Shown here piece after piece: positions 1-12,400 of a stretch of DNA of 64,000 nucleotides. The notes below the pieces were generated by a model, which saw only the letters and a list, made by a program, of their open reading frames with translations, was not told the origin of the DNA and ran no database searches. The position numbers and the translations under genes are program-made. Numbering within the stretch: position 1 is the first letter of the stretch; every line of letters begins with the position of its first letter. The stretch covers positions 41,008,761-41,072,760 of the forward strand of contig JAKCOZ010000003.1 in assembly GCA_022605955.1 (NCBI GenBank), given 5' to 3'. Origin of the DNA: Rallus limicola. Taxonomy: Eukaryota > Chordata > Aves > Gruiformes > Rallidae.

Positions 1-2404
1 AAGGCTAATTATGACATTATTCCCCTCAAAACAAGGGTGGAAGAGGCAAGGGAGAGGAGGTGGTGTGGTGGTAGACAGGGAGTCATTTGACATTCTTTTC
101 CTATTTGTATATGGCTGTTTTGGAACATACATATGGAAAATTGTATCAGAAAATTAAATAAATAAAAGAAATCAGAAGATCATATTGTGGTCTAAAGCTG
201 AAAAAATCGTGTTTAAGACACTTTTCAGTCATTATATCAATGCAAACCCCATGAAGGCTGTTTAAAACAAGCTGATCATTATTTTAGCACATTTGCAGAT
301 GCAAAATTGACAGGCCGTCATGATTCTTGGAGAGTCTAGTTACAAACACAAGCATATCTGGACTTCTGGCTCTTCCTTGGGACTGAGAATGTCTAGTTTG
401 CAGACTTGGGAATATTCAATGTAGCTGCAGAGACTTTTCTTTCAAGGATGTTTTGATAGGATGAGGTTTCTATAATCATGTAGATTTGATGCAAGTTTAT
501 GTGTTGGCTCTTTTACAAAGAGACTTATTATCCATATACCCATATGTTATCCATATATGTCCATATTGAAATTGCTTTTTGGTTTCTGGGTATTTATGTG
601 AAACAGTTGAAGTGTAGTTAGTTGCATTCTCTTTCCCTGGAAGACAATGGAAGACTTATGAACTGTTGTGTTGCAGTGCTGCAGACACTCAAGGGAAGCA
701 GTTCAGTCTGAAAGAAAAAAAAATCAAAACAAAACCAGCACAGTTATTTCTGATTTGAAATTGTGTCCAAGCACAACTTTTTTCATATTGCTATTTGTTG
801 AAAACTATCTTGAAGTCTTGCAGGACTTGCAGGTTTATCAAAAGTATGCTGGAAGAGTAAACTCAAAACTCAAAGATGGATTCACCCAAGACACTGCCCT
901 TCTGGCAGTTCCCATTCTTTTGTAACAGAAAAATTACGTTTGTATTCTTTATGTTTGCATCACCCTCTGGCTTCTCTTTATGGACTTATTTTAGTTGTGT
1001 TAAGTACAGTTGAAACAGAGGCCTCACTCTTATTAAGATTATGCAAGATAGATGAAGAATGTGGATGAAGCATGCTTTATTAGTACAGTTCACTGTTTCT
1101 ACAGTGACGAAGTCTTGGTGAGCTTATGCTGTTCCTGTGGCATTTAAAGGAGCTAGAAAAATATGTCCTGGCTCCCAGTAATTCAGTGATGTTTGGAGTC
1201 CCTCAGCTGCTACTCTAAAGGCAAAGATAGGAGGGTATGGGAATCATGTCCAATGAAACAATAAGGGGAGATCACTTACAACAAGGCAAACTACTGGCTG
1301 CAGTGTGGTGGACTGCATATGAGATGTGATTTACTGAAATAAGACAAGAGTGAAAAGTGTTAGGTGGACATATAGTTTCAGTGTCTTCCACAGAAAACTG
1401 TTTTATTTCCTTATTTAGTTGCACACTTAGTTGCTCAAGGCTTGCTGTGATAAAGATGGTGGTAAATAAAAGCTAGAAAGATGCATTTACCATACTATGG
1501 GGGGTCAGAAGGACTTGAAGAAAATTTCCTCAGACATCAGATCAAAGAAGGTGATGACCACATCAACCCAAATGTGTGGGACTGGTGGAGCACTGCAACT
1601 GTCTAGCTTTCCACAGTGAGATCAGTCTAAAGAGATATCAGATAATGGAGTGAGGAAAGGTGTAAGAAGGATTAGAAGTCATACTGGCTTTCTGAAACCT
1701 ATGTTCAAGCCTTTTTTTGTCACCTTTTGGAAGTCAGTTGGCATCTGGTTATTTCTTCAGATCTCTTAGAGCATTCTGAGAGTGTGTAGATGGCATTGGA
1801 CAGTCTGCCAGAAGACCTATCAAGGTACTAAGCTTGCATGTATACTAAAATATGAATTCTGTATCTACTGCATGATTGATTTGGAGAACACAGAGACAAT
1901 GTAGACAATAGAAAAGGCATTCTAGTGTGTGCAACTTCATTGCCTGTAAGAGAAATTAATTTAAACCCGTTTTTACCTTGACTGTGAATTGTTTCCAATC
2001 TGCATCTCAGAAGATTATTTACCTATCCTTCCACCAGTATTTAGGAAAAGAAGTCATTACAGTTGTGTGTATGCATAGTTTTCATACTTGAGGGCAGAAA
2101 ACCTTATTGTAGCAATTATTTTTATCTGAGACCTTTGGATGTGAAAAGAGAGGGAGGAAGAACTAAAGGAACATGGTGAGGAGGCTGACAGTGGACACTG
2201 AGAATGAAGCGGGCACAAGAAGTGTGAGGAAGGGGAAAAACATAGGAGTTGAGAGCAGGAACAGGAGCTGAAACAGGACAGGATATGAGTAGGTCCGGGT
2301 GAATAGGTACTATGAGAAATCTGGCCACTTAAAGAGATTCACTGTCAGAAGTAGGGAAAAGGAGGTTTGGTCATGATTTGGGGTCCCTCAGGATACCTCC
2401 CCGT
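1..2404. other. Unique non-coding sequence
   Basis: I see no gene or recognisable repeat here. The longest open frame is 85 codons (668-925 +), has no family resemblance and no exon context. Base composition is AT-rich, as in most of the window. A purine-rich stretch near 2130-2380 leads into the LTR that starts at 2405. Confidence 0.6.
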
Positions 2405-3519
2405 TGTGGTTTGACCCTGGCTGGTGGCCAGATGCCCACCAAGCTGCTCTATCACTCCCCTTTTCAGCTGGACAGGGGAGAAAATATACATTGAGAGGCT
2501 TAGGAGTCAAGATAAGGACAGGGAGAGATCATTCCACAATCAATGTCACAGGCAAAACAGACTCAAGACGTAATTTAAAAAAGAACCAACACCTAATTTA
2601 TTACACACACACAGACACAGAAACCAGAGTAAGATAATGAGAAACAAAACCAAGTCCTAAATCACTTCCCCCCCATCCCTTCCTTCTTCATAGACTCAAC
2701 TTTATTCATGATTTCTCTCCCTTCCTCCTCCTCCCTAAGGTGGCATGTGGAAGGGGAGAGGAATGGGGGTTTCTGTCAGTTTTCCTTCTTAACTGGGGGG
2801 GCATTCCTCAGATTCTTCCCCTGCTCCAATGTGTGGTCCCACGCAAGGAATACAGTCCTCCACCAACTTCTTCCCACAAGCCTTCAGCTCCTCATCAACT
2901 GCCCCAGCATGGGTGACTTCTATGGGGTGCAGTCATAAATCATAGAATATCTCTCAGTCTCTCAGGCCCAGGCTGGTCCAGCCTGGTCCCCAGTGGGGTC
3001 ACAAATCCCCCCAGCAACCCTGCTTTGGCACGGGTCCATTTCTCCACGGGTCGCAGGTCCTGCCAGCAGCTTACTCCATTGTGGGTGGCAGTGTCTTCTA
3101 TATGTCTCCACCTTGTCCAGCATGGGGGCTCTCCATGAGCTGTAGGTGGGATCTCTGCTCATCATCTTCTTCCTTGGACTACAGGGGGACAACCTGCTCC
3201 ACCATGGTCTTCTCCATGGGCTCCAGGAGAATCTCTCTGGCACCTGGAACACCTCCTCCCCCCTTCTTCACTCACCTTGGTGTCTGCACAGTTTCTTACA
3301 TCTTCTCACTCCCTTCCCTGGTAGAAAAACTACCTGCTGGCATTTTTTTATTTCTTAAAAGTGATTCACAGAAGTGCTACCACTGTTGCTGATTGGCTCA
3401 GCCTTGAGTTGGCTTGCATTTTCTCTGTCGGACCTAAGGGAAGTTTCTAGCAGCTCCTTGCAGAAGCCACCCCTGCAGCCCCCTCCTCAACCAGAACCTT
3501 GACATTGAAAGCTACAACA
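2405..3519 (-). mobile_element. Solo LTR, avian ERV LTR family A
   Basis: Read on the minus strand this is an LTR of about 1.1 kb. On the plus strand it opens TGTGGTTTGACCCTGGC (the LTR 3' end) and closes ...GCTACAACA at 3519 (the LTR 5' TG). It shares the same ordered blocks as 53471-54660 and 46216-47376: the opening GTTTGACCCTGGC, a GAGATCATTCCACAAT-type block, a run of Cs near 2668, a series of degenerate ~30-bp subrepeats containing CCAGCATGGG or CTCCATGGG, and a closing block around GAAGCCACCCCTGCAGCCCC. No internal retroviral sequence flanks either end, so it is a solo LTR. The flanks CCGT and GTCC show no clean duplication. Reading frames inside it (103 and 96 codons) are incidental. 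Confidence 0.85.
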
Positions 3520-3969
3520 GTCCTTGACTCTTACTTAGATTCACCTGCTTTGTAACCTTGGCCAAATCCGGTAGCCTTCCTGGTCTCATTTCATCCTTCC
3601 ATGTACTTGTAGTAAATTTGGGACAAGTCATACTCCCTGTATACAATATCTGTCACAGTGATGATTTCAAGTCATAAATAACCAGAAAATAGAAAACATC
3701 TGGAATCTGAAAAATAAAACAACCCAGCCCAAACACTTCTCTAGAAGTCTTATAGGAATTTACTGCCAGCTGAACAGACTGAATGTGTGGCTGAAAAAAA
3801 ACCAGACACATGATGTTTCTTTTCTGTGCTGTGAGAAATTCCCAGGCACCTAAGCCTCTCCCTTATTCAGTTAGCTGCTGCTTGGCTGGTTACTACATAG
3901 CAAATAGTTCCAACAAGAACCTCTTTAATATATACCCTGCTCTCAGCTCAACTCATAAAGATACAATGT
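3520..3969. other. Unique spacer between LTR and CR1
   Basis: No gene or repeat recognised in this 450-bp gap between the family A LTR and the next CR1. Confidence 0.5.
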
Positions 3970-4460
3970 CACAGAATCACAGAATCCTAGGGGTTGGAAG
4001 GGAACTCGAGATCATCGAGTTCAACCCCCTTGTCAAAGAAGGTTCCTTTGGCACAGGTAGCACGGGTAGACATCCAGATGGATCTTGAATATCTCCAGAG
4101 AAGGAGACTCCACAACCCCCCTGGGCAGCCTGTTCCAGTGCTCTGTCACCCTTACTGTGAAGAAATAAGGTGTGTATGGTGCAGGTCTACTGCATATTGG
4201 TGTGGAACTTCCTATGGTCCAACTTGAAGTCATTGCCCCTTGTCCTGAAAAGAGGCTGGCTATTTTCCCCTGTGTCCCACACTTGAGATCTTATAAACTT
4301 TAATAAGATGCCCTCTCAGCCTTCTTTTTTCTAGGCTGAACAGCTCCAGTTCATTCAGCCTTTTCTTGTAGGGGAGATGCTCCAGGCTTTTAATCATCTT
4401 TGCAGCCCTCCTCTGGACTCTCTCCAGGAAATCACCGTCTTTTTTATACCAGGGGAGATA
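3970..4460 (-). mobile_element. CR1 LINE, 3' fragment
   Basis: A 5'-truncated CR1 retrotransposon on the minus strand. The plus strand begins with the reverse complement of the CR1 3' tip (CACAGAATCACAGAATCC) and runs through GGTTGGAAGGG, a stretch ending CTCCACAACCCCCCTGGGC, GCTGAACAGCTCCAG and CTCTCCAGGAAATC. This covers the CR1 3' UTR and the last part of ORF2, the C-terminal part of the reverse-transcriptase protein. It stops near 4460 where similarity to the 12917-13695 copy fades. The coding part is shifted and disrupted. It resembles the 12917 copy closely and is probably the same or a sister subfamily. Confidence 0.92.
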
Positions 4461-4727
4461 CCAAGATACCAGCTTCTACCTTTCTTCTAGTATTTGGAAA
4501 TTAAAGTTTCACTCTTCCACACTGAAACAAATTATTTCTTCTTTTATGGTGCTCAAAGAGCACTTCATCTGTGTTGGTCCCGTTTCCTTGCTAGTCTTGG
4601 ATAACATACTTTTCTTTTGGCATCATGAGAGTGCAGCCTTCGCCCTTGCTCTGTTTCCATATTATATCCAAACTGAGGTGCCTAAATTTCTACATCTGTA
4701 TATGAGCAGTGACCAAATTTCTGAGTC

Positions 4728-5188
4728 ATAGAATTATGTAATGTATTGGGTTGGAAGGGATCTTTAAAGGCCATCTAGTCTACCCACTCTACAGTAATCA
4801 AGGACATCACTAGATCAGGTTGCTTAGAGCACCATCAAGCCTGACCTTGAATATCTCCAGGGATGGGCCCTCCACTTATCCCTCTCAGCAACCTGTTCCA
4901 GTCATCTACCACTCTCATATTGAAAAACTTTTTCCTAATATCCAACTTAAATGTACCCTTTTCTTGCTTAAAACCACTACCCTTCATCCTATTGCTACAT
5001 GCCCTCATCAACAGTTATTCCCCAGGTTTCTTATAAGGCAGCTTTTGGGTATTGGAAGGGTGCTATATGGTCCACCTGGAGCCTTCTCTTCTCCAAAGTG
5101 AATAATCCCAACCCTCTCAGCCTGTCTTCATAGGGGAGGTGCTCCAGCCCTTTGATAATTTTTGTGGCACTCTTCTGGATGCACTCCA
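4728..5188 (-). mobile_element. CR1 LINE, older 3' fragment
   Basis: A second minus-strand CR1, from a different and more decayed subfamily than the neighbour at 3970-4460. Recognisable blocks are GGGTTGGAAGGGATCTTTAA, AATATCTCCAGGGATGGG, CAACCTGTTCCAGT and CCAACCCTCTCAGCCTGTC. It covers the CR1 3' UTR and the end of ORF2, then ends at a GGATGCACTCC block. The two CR1 copies are separated by about 270 bp of other sequence and look like independent insertions in the same orientation. Confidence 0.9.
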
Positions 5189-6280
5189 TTTATAAAAGAA
5201 ATGGCTAGGATAGCTCTCTTGAGACACTTTAATCTTTTACCAGTTTAACTCATTCAGGCCTGTAGCATGTCCATTATTTAATTCAAGTCTTTTTCTAATC
5301 TTCAGGGCTGCAAGATCAGATAAGATTTTGCCTCCTTTTTCTACTCCCTGATCTGCCCTTAAAAGTCAAGGGAAATCAAAGGGATCTTGTGCGTTTTTTG
5401 TTGGCTTTTTTTTTTTTTTAAATAGGTAGTCACTTTTGGGCGTCTACTCTTCTGGAATAGGAACCTTGATATGCTTTGATGGAGTAAGGCTGTGTTTGGT
5501 CACCAGCCTCTTCTGTCTCCAGCATGGTCCCTCTCTAGGGGCTGCTAGCTTTTGAAGACAAGACCGCCCATGTAAACATCTAAACAAAAGCTTCAAAACA
5601 CTGAGCCTTGCTATCACCAAACACCATATTTCCTTTGTCTCAGTAGAAATTATAGCTAGAAAGGCTGCCACAAAGCACCGTTGAATACATAGTTGGATTG
5701 TGGCTAGCAGAACACAGCTTTCACACAGAACATTTGTGAGACTGTAGTCTACCTTTACATGCCACATTCCTCTCCCAGCTTCTTTCTGTTTCAGAGCTCC
5801 TCTGTCAGCAAGGTACAACATCTGACTGGAACCTATAGCAAAGCAACAATATAACAGTCACTTAAAATTGTCTGTTGATATGCGTTACAAAAAGAACAAC
5901 CTAGGGACAGGGCATTTCCCTGGCTTTTCCAAATGCCCCCCATTAAGAAATTTCAGTTACTTAAAAATAAAAATATATTAGAAATGCAGGAGAAGATTGC
6001 TTGTTTAAAAAGTTTCTTTTCTTGCAATTCCCCTCCTCTCCCCATCCTGATTGCTGTAAGATTAAATACATGACTTTTTACAAGATTGAAAGCCTTTTCA
6101 AACAACTATATTTTTTGACAAAAAGCTGTATGACATGGGGTCAAAGGTCCATATTTTTGAAATGTATAACTCAGAGGAAGATACTTATATACCCTGTGGA
6201 AAATTATTCACTTGAGATTTCTAAAGGAAGTGGCCTCACTGTCTCCATTCTTTCCACACTAAAAATCAGTTACAGGGATG
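5189..6280. other. Unique non-coding sequence
   Basis: No recognised repeat. The longest open frame is 125 codons on the minus strand (5444-5821). Its translation suggests no family to me, and it lacks a convincing exon context. A poly-T run lies at about 5406-5419. Confidence 0.5.
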
Positions 6281-6356
6281 TCATGGCTTAGTGGTTACAG
6301 TGGTGTAGGACTGATGGTTGGACATCTTTTCCAACCTTGATGATTCTATGTTTCTA
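6281..6356 (+). mobile_element. CR1 3' UTR tail fragment
   Basis: A short sense CR1 3' end. It contains CATGGCTTAGTGGTTACAGT, then ATGGTTGGACATC, CTTTTCCAACCTTG and the CR1 tip GATTCTATG. I recall the GGTTTAGTGG...GGTTGGACTCGATGATC arrangement as the 3' UTR of one CR1 subfamily. The segment between the two blocks is shortened. It abuts the LTR fragment that follows. Confidence 0.75.
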
Positions 6357-6361
6357 TGGTT

Positions 6362-6605
6362 TAGATGAAGCTGGCTGCTAAACCCCATATAGCTGCTTGC
6401 CCAGTCCCGACACCCAACTGGGTGGAGGAGAGAATCAGAAGAGTAAAAGTGAGAAAACTCATGGGTTGAGATAAAGACACTAGGTAAAGCAAAAGCCACA
6501 TGTGCACACAAATCAAGGGAAGGAATTAATCTTCCCATGGGCAGGAAAGTGTTCAGCCATCTCCAGGAAAGCAGGGTTCCTTCAAATATAATGATTACTT
6601 GGGAA
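6362..6605 (-). mobile_element. ERV LTR fragment (avian ERVL-like)
   Basis: Blocks GCTGGCTGCTAAACCCC, AGAGTAAAAGTGAGAAAAC, CATGGGTTGAGATAAAGACA, GTTCAGCCATCTCCAGGAA and TGATTACTTGGGAAGACAAA match, from memory, the antisense of a widespread avian ERVL-type LTR. Only about 250 bp remains and neither LTR terminus is present, so this is a truncated piece. Confidence 0.65.
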
Positions 6606-8440
6606 GACAAACAAACAAAAATCAATTAATTAATAGACTGCCCTCTGCAGAGACTCAGTAGGAGATGAAGAAGTAGACACTAGCATAGAGACATTAGCAT
6701 AGGCTCTGCTGAACCTTAGTTTCTACTGTGTGCCCCCCTGAAAAATTTAAGTGTGGTACCCCTCAGTTTTCTATAAATCTGCTTGGATCTTTTATTCTAT
6801 TTAATAATTTTAATAACTGGTGTTTGCCTTGAGCCACAGTGCTGAGACAAATAAAGACTCAGATAGAATTTCAGTTTTAGAGATTTTGAGGAAATGGAGG
6901 GGGCCAGATACAGGAGCAGATAATCTTCTGGTCATCACCAGAAGAAAATACACTAAAAATCCCCTCAACAACCCTATTAACTTTCAGAGAATCTACTCAA
7001 AATAGTACACTTCACAGTAACACATGGCACACAGTATGGCTTTACTGGTCCAGCGTAAAGTAGGTCTTATGGGCTTAGAAATGAGCTTGCTTTCCATCCA
7101 TCTGCCATGTGAACCTGTGAGAAGGATTTGCAACAGCGCAGATCCAGCTCCAGTGCAGATAAATCTGGAGACAGCAACGATCTCTTTCAACTTCAGGTCT
7201 TTTTTCTGTTCCCATCATGTTTATTTCCACCAGTTTTTGACTGTGCAGTGCACTATGGTAAACTTCCCTAATGTAACCCTGTCTTTTCTCTGATTCTATC
7301 CATCACATACTTGCAGTCTTATTTCTTGCTCTAATTTCATTATAATACAGAATGGGTTTTTTTATAGCTCCTTAAGAAACAAAACATGGATACACTTGGG
7401 GTTTTTATTTTCCATGTAAAAGTGAGTTATCATTTTGTGTTATAAACAACCCATTATAGTATCATTAGTAGATTTAACATACATAATGGAGTGAACTGAG
7501 GATTAAATGTAGCAATAAATATGATGAGTGGCAATAAGAGAAGTGGACGACTTGAGAAGAAAACGATCACAATTTTAAATGTCTATTAAATGTTTTCAAA
7601 TGTTCTGAGTCAGTTCAATACTAAGATATTAAATTCATTGTCTCAAATGGGGATGATCTTAACTTTCATGGGTAATGTTGATGCCTGTGATATTCAGAGC
7701 ACGTTATAACCTAACAACACGCTTTTATAAATAAAGCTGCAGAGATTCTCTCTGGGATTGAATCTTCAAATGCAAAGAGTTATGTTTGGGAAATGAGATT
7801 GCAAAGCTCTGTTCTCCATTTGCCATTGTGCTCCCTGCCTTCCACCCCATCATCCCTATGTCTTTACACTCACCAGGTTTCTGGCTTCATCATCCTCATG
7901 GTAAACTCCAGACCAACAATAGCACAGTGTCTGTGATTAAAGATTGCAAGTGACAGCACATATAATTACTGGGTGCATTATTAACAAATACTTAAATCCT
8001 TAATATATCAATGAATTTTATTTGCCTGTATAAATTGTAAACGATTGCTATTAACTCTTATGGCAAAGCACAGAGATCCCTACTAAGATTGAAGCACTGC
8101 TTCTGAGTTAAACTTAAGTTTCTGGTGTCCTGGTCCAATGGCCTGCTTGGTAAACTTTTCTTGCCACTCTTACCTGGAGCTGTCATCGACATTTCGTTGC
8201 AAAAATGGCAGTCAGAACTCTACCCCTAAAAGAAAGCTAATTTTTCAATTTTAATCTTTCATTATAATTTCCATACAAAAAACCTTCTTGAGAAAGGTAT
8301 AGACAGATAACATGTTGAGACAATTGATGCTTTTTGTAGTGTGCGACCATCCCATGACAGAGGACTGATGCCACTACTAGAAGAGTAATGAGAACAGATA
8401 GCTCCATTTTTCTGGTAATTTGATGAATGCAGTGAAATTC
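6606..8440. other. Unique non-coding sequence
   Basis: No gene or repeat recognised. The stretch from about 7970 to 8080 is AT-rich with many homeodomain-like TAAT/ATTA motifs and looks compositionally like conserved non-coding DNA, but conservation cannot be assessed from one sequence. Confidence 0.45.
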
Positions 8441-8535
8441 CAAAGTCATCCAGGAAGCTGTGAGAGGACACAGCCAGGGCAGCTGACTCAAACTGGCCAA
8501 AGGGATTTTCCATACCATATGACATCATGCTTAGT
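8441..8535 (+). mobile_element. ERV LTR fragment (TGTCCTGG-type)
   Basis: About 95 bp containing GACACAGCCAGGGCAGCTGA and TTCCATACCATATGACATCA. The same block occurs in the LTRs at 35501-36084 (TTCCATACCATATGATGCCA) and 49446-49822 (CCATACCATGTGACATCATG), where it lies upstream of the probable promoter. Both LTR ends are absent. Confidence 0.65.
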
Positions 8536-8574
8536 CTTCCTACATGTCTCAAGCCCCTGAACTTCAATGCAAGG

Positions 8575-9475
8575 CAAGGCTGGGGAATGATGATCAGTTT
8601 CAAGACCATCTGGGGAACCTGAGCATAGGTAAGCCCATGGGAGTCAACAAGAAGCAACTCAGGATTCTGAGGGAATTGGCTGGTGTAGTTGACGAGCCAC
8701 TAAACTCATGAAGTTCAAGGCCAAGGGGAAGGTTCTGCACCTGAGTCAGGGATATCCTAATATAAATACAGACTGGGAGATGAGCAGATTGAAAACAGAC
8801 CTGCAGAGAATGACCTGTGGTTACTAGTGGATTAAAAACTGGACATGATCCTTCAATGTGGGCTTGCAGTCCAGAAAGCCAACTGTATCTTGGGCAGTAT
8901 AAAAAGAATTGTGATGAGATACTGTTGAGGCAGATGATTCTGCTCATCTATTCTGCTCTTGTGAAACTCCACCTGCAGTTCTGCATCCAACTCCGGAATT
9001 CTCATCTGCATTCAACTCCGGGGTCATCATCTACATTGAGCTCTGGGGTCCTCAACGCAAGACAGACATGGATCAATTGGAGCAAGTCCAGCAGAGCATC
9101 ATGTAAACTGCAGAGGGATGGAACACCTCTCCTATCAAGATGGCATGAAAGAGTTTGTGTTGTTCAGTCTGGAGAAGAGAAATCTGTGGGAAGACCTCAC
9201 TGTGGCCTTTTGCTATAAAAAGAGGGCTTGGAAGAAAGTGTGAGACTTGTTACCAGATCCCATAGCAATAGGATATGAGACAGCTGTTTTAAACTAAAAG
9301 GGGGTAGACCTAGATTAGATATAAAGAAGACATTTTTTATGATGGGGGGGACAGACAGTGGAACAGGTTGCCCAGAGCAGTTATGAGTCTCACTGGAAGT
9401 GTTCAGAGTTAGGTTGGATAGGGCTTTGAGAAATCTGGTCTAGTAAAAGATGTCCCTTACCACAGGAATAGTGCT
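8575..9475 (+). mobile_element. CR1 LINE, sense, ORF2 and 3' region
   Basis: Sense CR1. In order: CATCTGGGGAACCTGAGCA, ATTCTGAGGGAATTGGCTG, then a jump to AAGTTCAAGGCCAAGGG and CACCTGAGTCAGGGATATCC, followed by the C-terminal reverse-transcriptase region (TCTGCTCTTGTGAAACTCC, CAGTCTGGAGAAGAGAAAT) and the 3' part (TGGAACAGGTTGCCCAGAGC, GTTAGGTTGGATAGGGC). At least one internal deletion joins two distant ORF2 segments near 8698. Several stop codons break ORF2, so it is a dead copy. It follows directly on the LTR scrap at 8441-8535. Confidence 0.88.
8981..9055 (+). repeat. 25-bp tandem triplication inside CR1
   Basis: Three back-to-back 25-bp copies at 8981-9005, 9006-9030 and 9031-9055. They begin CTGCATCCAACTCCGG, CTGCATTCAACTCCGGGG and CTACATTGAGCTCTGGGG. 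As I recall, the CR1 consensus has this block once (CTGCATCCAGCTCTGGGG). Because the unit is 25 bp, two extra copies add 50 bp and shift the ORF2 reading frame. Confidence 0.85.
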
Positions 9476-12400
9476 ATCACAGTCTTCTGGTATAACTCAG
9501 AGAAACTCATGCACTTGCTCCTCACCTCAGTGACAATAGGTATTGGTCCTTTTCCCTGTCAGTGCACCTCTCTTGTAAACTGTTTCTAGTGGATGCTCCC
9601 TCAATCTGAGCATGCACAGAATGACACCATGGACCCTACTTCTCTGGATGCTACTGAACCACACAGTAATAATACATTCTGGTGGTATCTGGAATTTGAA
9701 GAGTATCCATTTTATTTAGGAAAGAGCTGGAGAGGTAGCTAGAGCTAGTGCTGCAGAAAACAAAAACCAAGATGGTATACAACAGCAATGTTCCTATATC
9801 TGCTAAGGAAGATATCTGTGAGACAGACAAGAAAATATAAAAAACCAGATGGACCTTTCTGAACACATGCAGACTGGAGACATAACACCCTTACAGGATT
9901 CATCGTAAGAGACTTACCATGAGATAAGGCCTTCTATTGCCTAGCTTTTATTGCTATAGCATTGTAAATCTCAAGAGAGATTTCTGTTCACAGAGACATT
10001 TTCTTTAGAATGTGGAAGCAGATTTTGTATTGAATACTTCATATACAGGAATGTCAGTGTTCATCAGGAAATGATCCTATTGGCTAATACTAATAATAAA
10101 GACTGGGTTTATTTCATTCGTGTTTATGTAGGTCCTCCAGCAGAGGTCTGCTAGTACCCATTTCCATTTCCCTTCAATTAGTTTGCATTTAATATTCATA
10201 CATTTCTGGAGTTGGCCAGCAAAGAAGGAAGATTAAGCTTGAGATTGAGAACTGATTGTGATCCTTAGAGATGACTAGAATCAAACAGCAAAATTAATTC
10301 ATTGTTACCTTTGTGAAGAGAAAAAGGCAGACTTAAGGAGACTCGAGACTAACTTCATTTTTTTCTCCAATATCGTTTTTGCCACTGACAGTGCCATGGT
10401 CTTAACTGTCACTGAATAGAAACCAAGGAAATGTCCTGAAGGTACAGTCTGTACTATTGATTCATGGTGAAGTCTGGAAAAGTGTAGAAGTGCTGCCACT
10501 TTTCTACTGTTCACTGTTTAGGGTCCAGCAGCTTTGCATACAGAGGAAAGACCTGTATCATAGGTGAGACCTGGATACTATATTTAGGGTGACACTGACA
10601 GCCAAAGCAGATACTGTTTTGAAGATTATGTGTACCTGAGCAAACATTAATCTGACAAGGATGTTTACCACAGTAGGGAAACTGAGGCATCAGAAACTGT
10701 GGCACTGGCTGCACAGGTGTACAGACAACAGGCCTCTGGAAATTTATCAGGTGGGTTTGGTATACAAAGTTCATCCTGTTTTTCTGCCCAATGCACATCA
10801 TGCAGTTATCTGTCTCACTTCTAAATAAACATGGTGGGTAGCTGGTAACCTCTCAATTACTGAATTCATGAAAACTTTTGTGCCAGTAGGAGATTTCCCT
10901 GTTTAGCTTGGAGTCTAGTATTTGAACGATTCTGTATATAGTTAACATGTTGTCAGTATGACCCACCTGTATTGCTGAAAAGCAATAGCTTTTCAGGTAT
11001 TGTTCAGGGAGCCATTTTTTCCCTGTCTGTGTATAGCACCAAGTGTAATTAGAACATATGGCAAGAGAAGAAACCCTGCAGGCTCATTCACTGTTATCTT
11101 CCTACCCATCTGCTTCTGGAGCTGGACATCCTGCCTTTGTTGCTTATAAATTATTTAGTCCAGCTATTCCATTTAAGAGTGAGATGGAAAGGGAAGGGAA
11201 GTTTTTAAAGGGCATAGACAAATATTTTCCATTCCTGGGATTTTGTTGAACAGGTTGAGTTCAGCCTTTCTGAAAGCTCCAACAGCTAAACTAGGGACAG
11301 GAAGAACAGCAGGGTTTTCCCTTTTTTTCTTTTAAAGAAAACTTTAATTTAGTTTCATGGCTGAAGAAAATACTGGAAAGTAGACCTGCATGTATACCTG
11401 AGTATACTATTGGGAGTAGCAAGCATGAACTGATCACAAAGAGAAAACCATCCAAGTTCACCGTTTTAAAGGCGCTGACCAATTGAAGATTAAAATTATG
11501 ATGCTTTCATGCTTGGAATAGAGCAATGCTGCCTGTACCTGGGACTCCTGCTAAGTATTTCCATTCCTATGGCCTAAATACCAGATCTGTCCTCTTTTCC
11601 AGTAAGGATTTGGGACTCACATTTCTGTGGTTCTCCTATTTTTTCCTATCTCATAAATGCATGGAATAAAAGCATGGTACCACATCCATCTTATCATCCT
11701 TTTAGTCAGTTCAGGAAATAACTCATCCATGCATCCTTCTGTCCACCAACCCACTCCTTCTACAAACTGAACTTGTTTGTAAATGAGTATCTCTCTGTGT
11801 CTTTGCATATTGTAAAAAAGTACAAGCATACAAGCAAACATTTTTAATGTAAAATGATGAGAATCCCAAAATGCACTTTCTCATTTCTATATATTCAGAA
11901 ATTATATATACGTTTCAAAGATATGGCAACTTATTTTTGGTTATTTTTTTGACAAAAAGAGAATATTTTTATATGATAATAAAATTTGAAATTCAATATC
12001 AGAGCCCACTGAATATGTATGCAGCATACACTTTGTCATTGTGTCATTGTCATGACAGAGACAACAATCTGAGCTTTATTTTTCTACAGATGAGAGTTTT
12101 CTTGTAAGTAGTAGAACTTATATTTTACAGATGGAACTACCAAGTACACTTATTTTTTAAACATTTCTGATATAGACAGTTTAATGGAATTTTTGCATCT
12201 TTAAAAGAAAAAAACCCCACTTTTCCACAGTTTTTTAATAAATTTGTAAAATCAAAATAAAAAATGTGAGCTGAAGATGATCACCTTTGACTCCATCTTC
12301 TTCTCAGTCATAGATGATATTGCTATTTCTTGGAGGGAGCCAGTAATTTCTGCCAGGAGTGGAATCCAGCACTGAGTCAGAGGCAATGGTTATGACTTTA

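Noticed and set aside
2400..3524. CCGT/GTCC flanks of the first family A LTR as a target-site duplication
   Set aside because: They do not match in direct orientation, so no duplication is claimed.
5444..5821. 125-codon minus-strand reading frame as a candidate gene
   Set aside because: Unrecognised translation, no supporting splice or promoter signals.
6281..6356. Possible tRNA-derived SINE head (TGGCTTAGTGG resembles a pol III A box, GGTTGGACATC a B box) on a CR1 tail
   Set aside because: The same GGTTTAGTGG...GGTTGGACT arrangement is part of a CR1 subfamily 3' UTR, so the box matches are coincidental.
8262..8657. 131-codon minus-strand reading frame
   Set aside because: It runs antisense through an LTR scrap and the start of a CR1 copy, with no recognisable domain.
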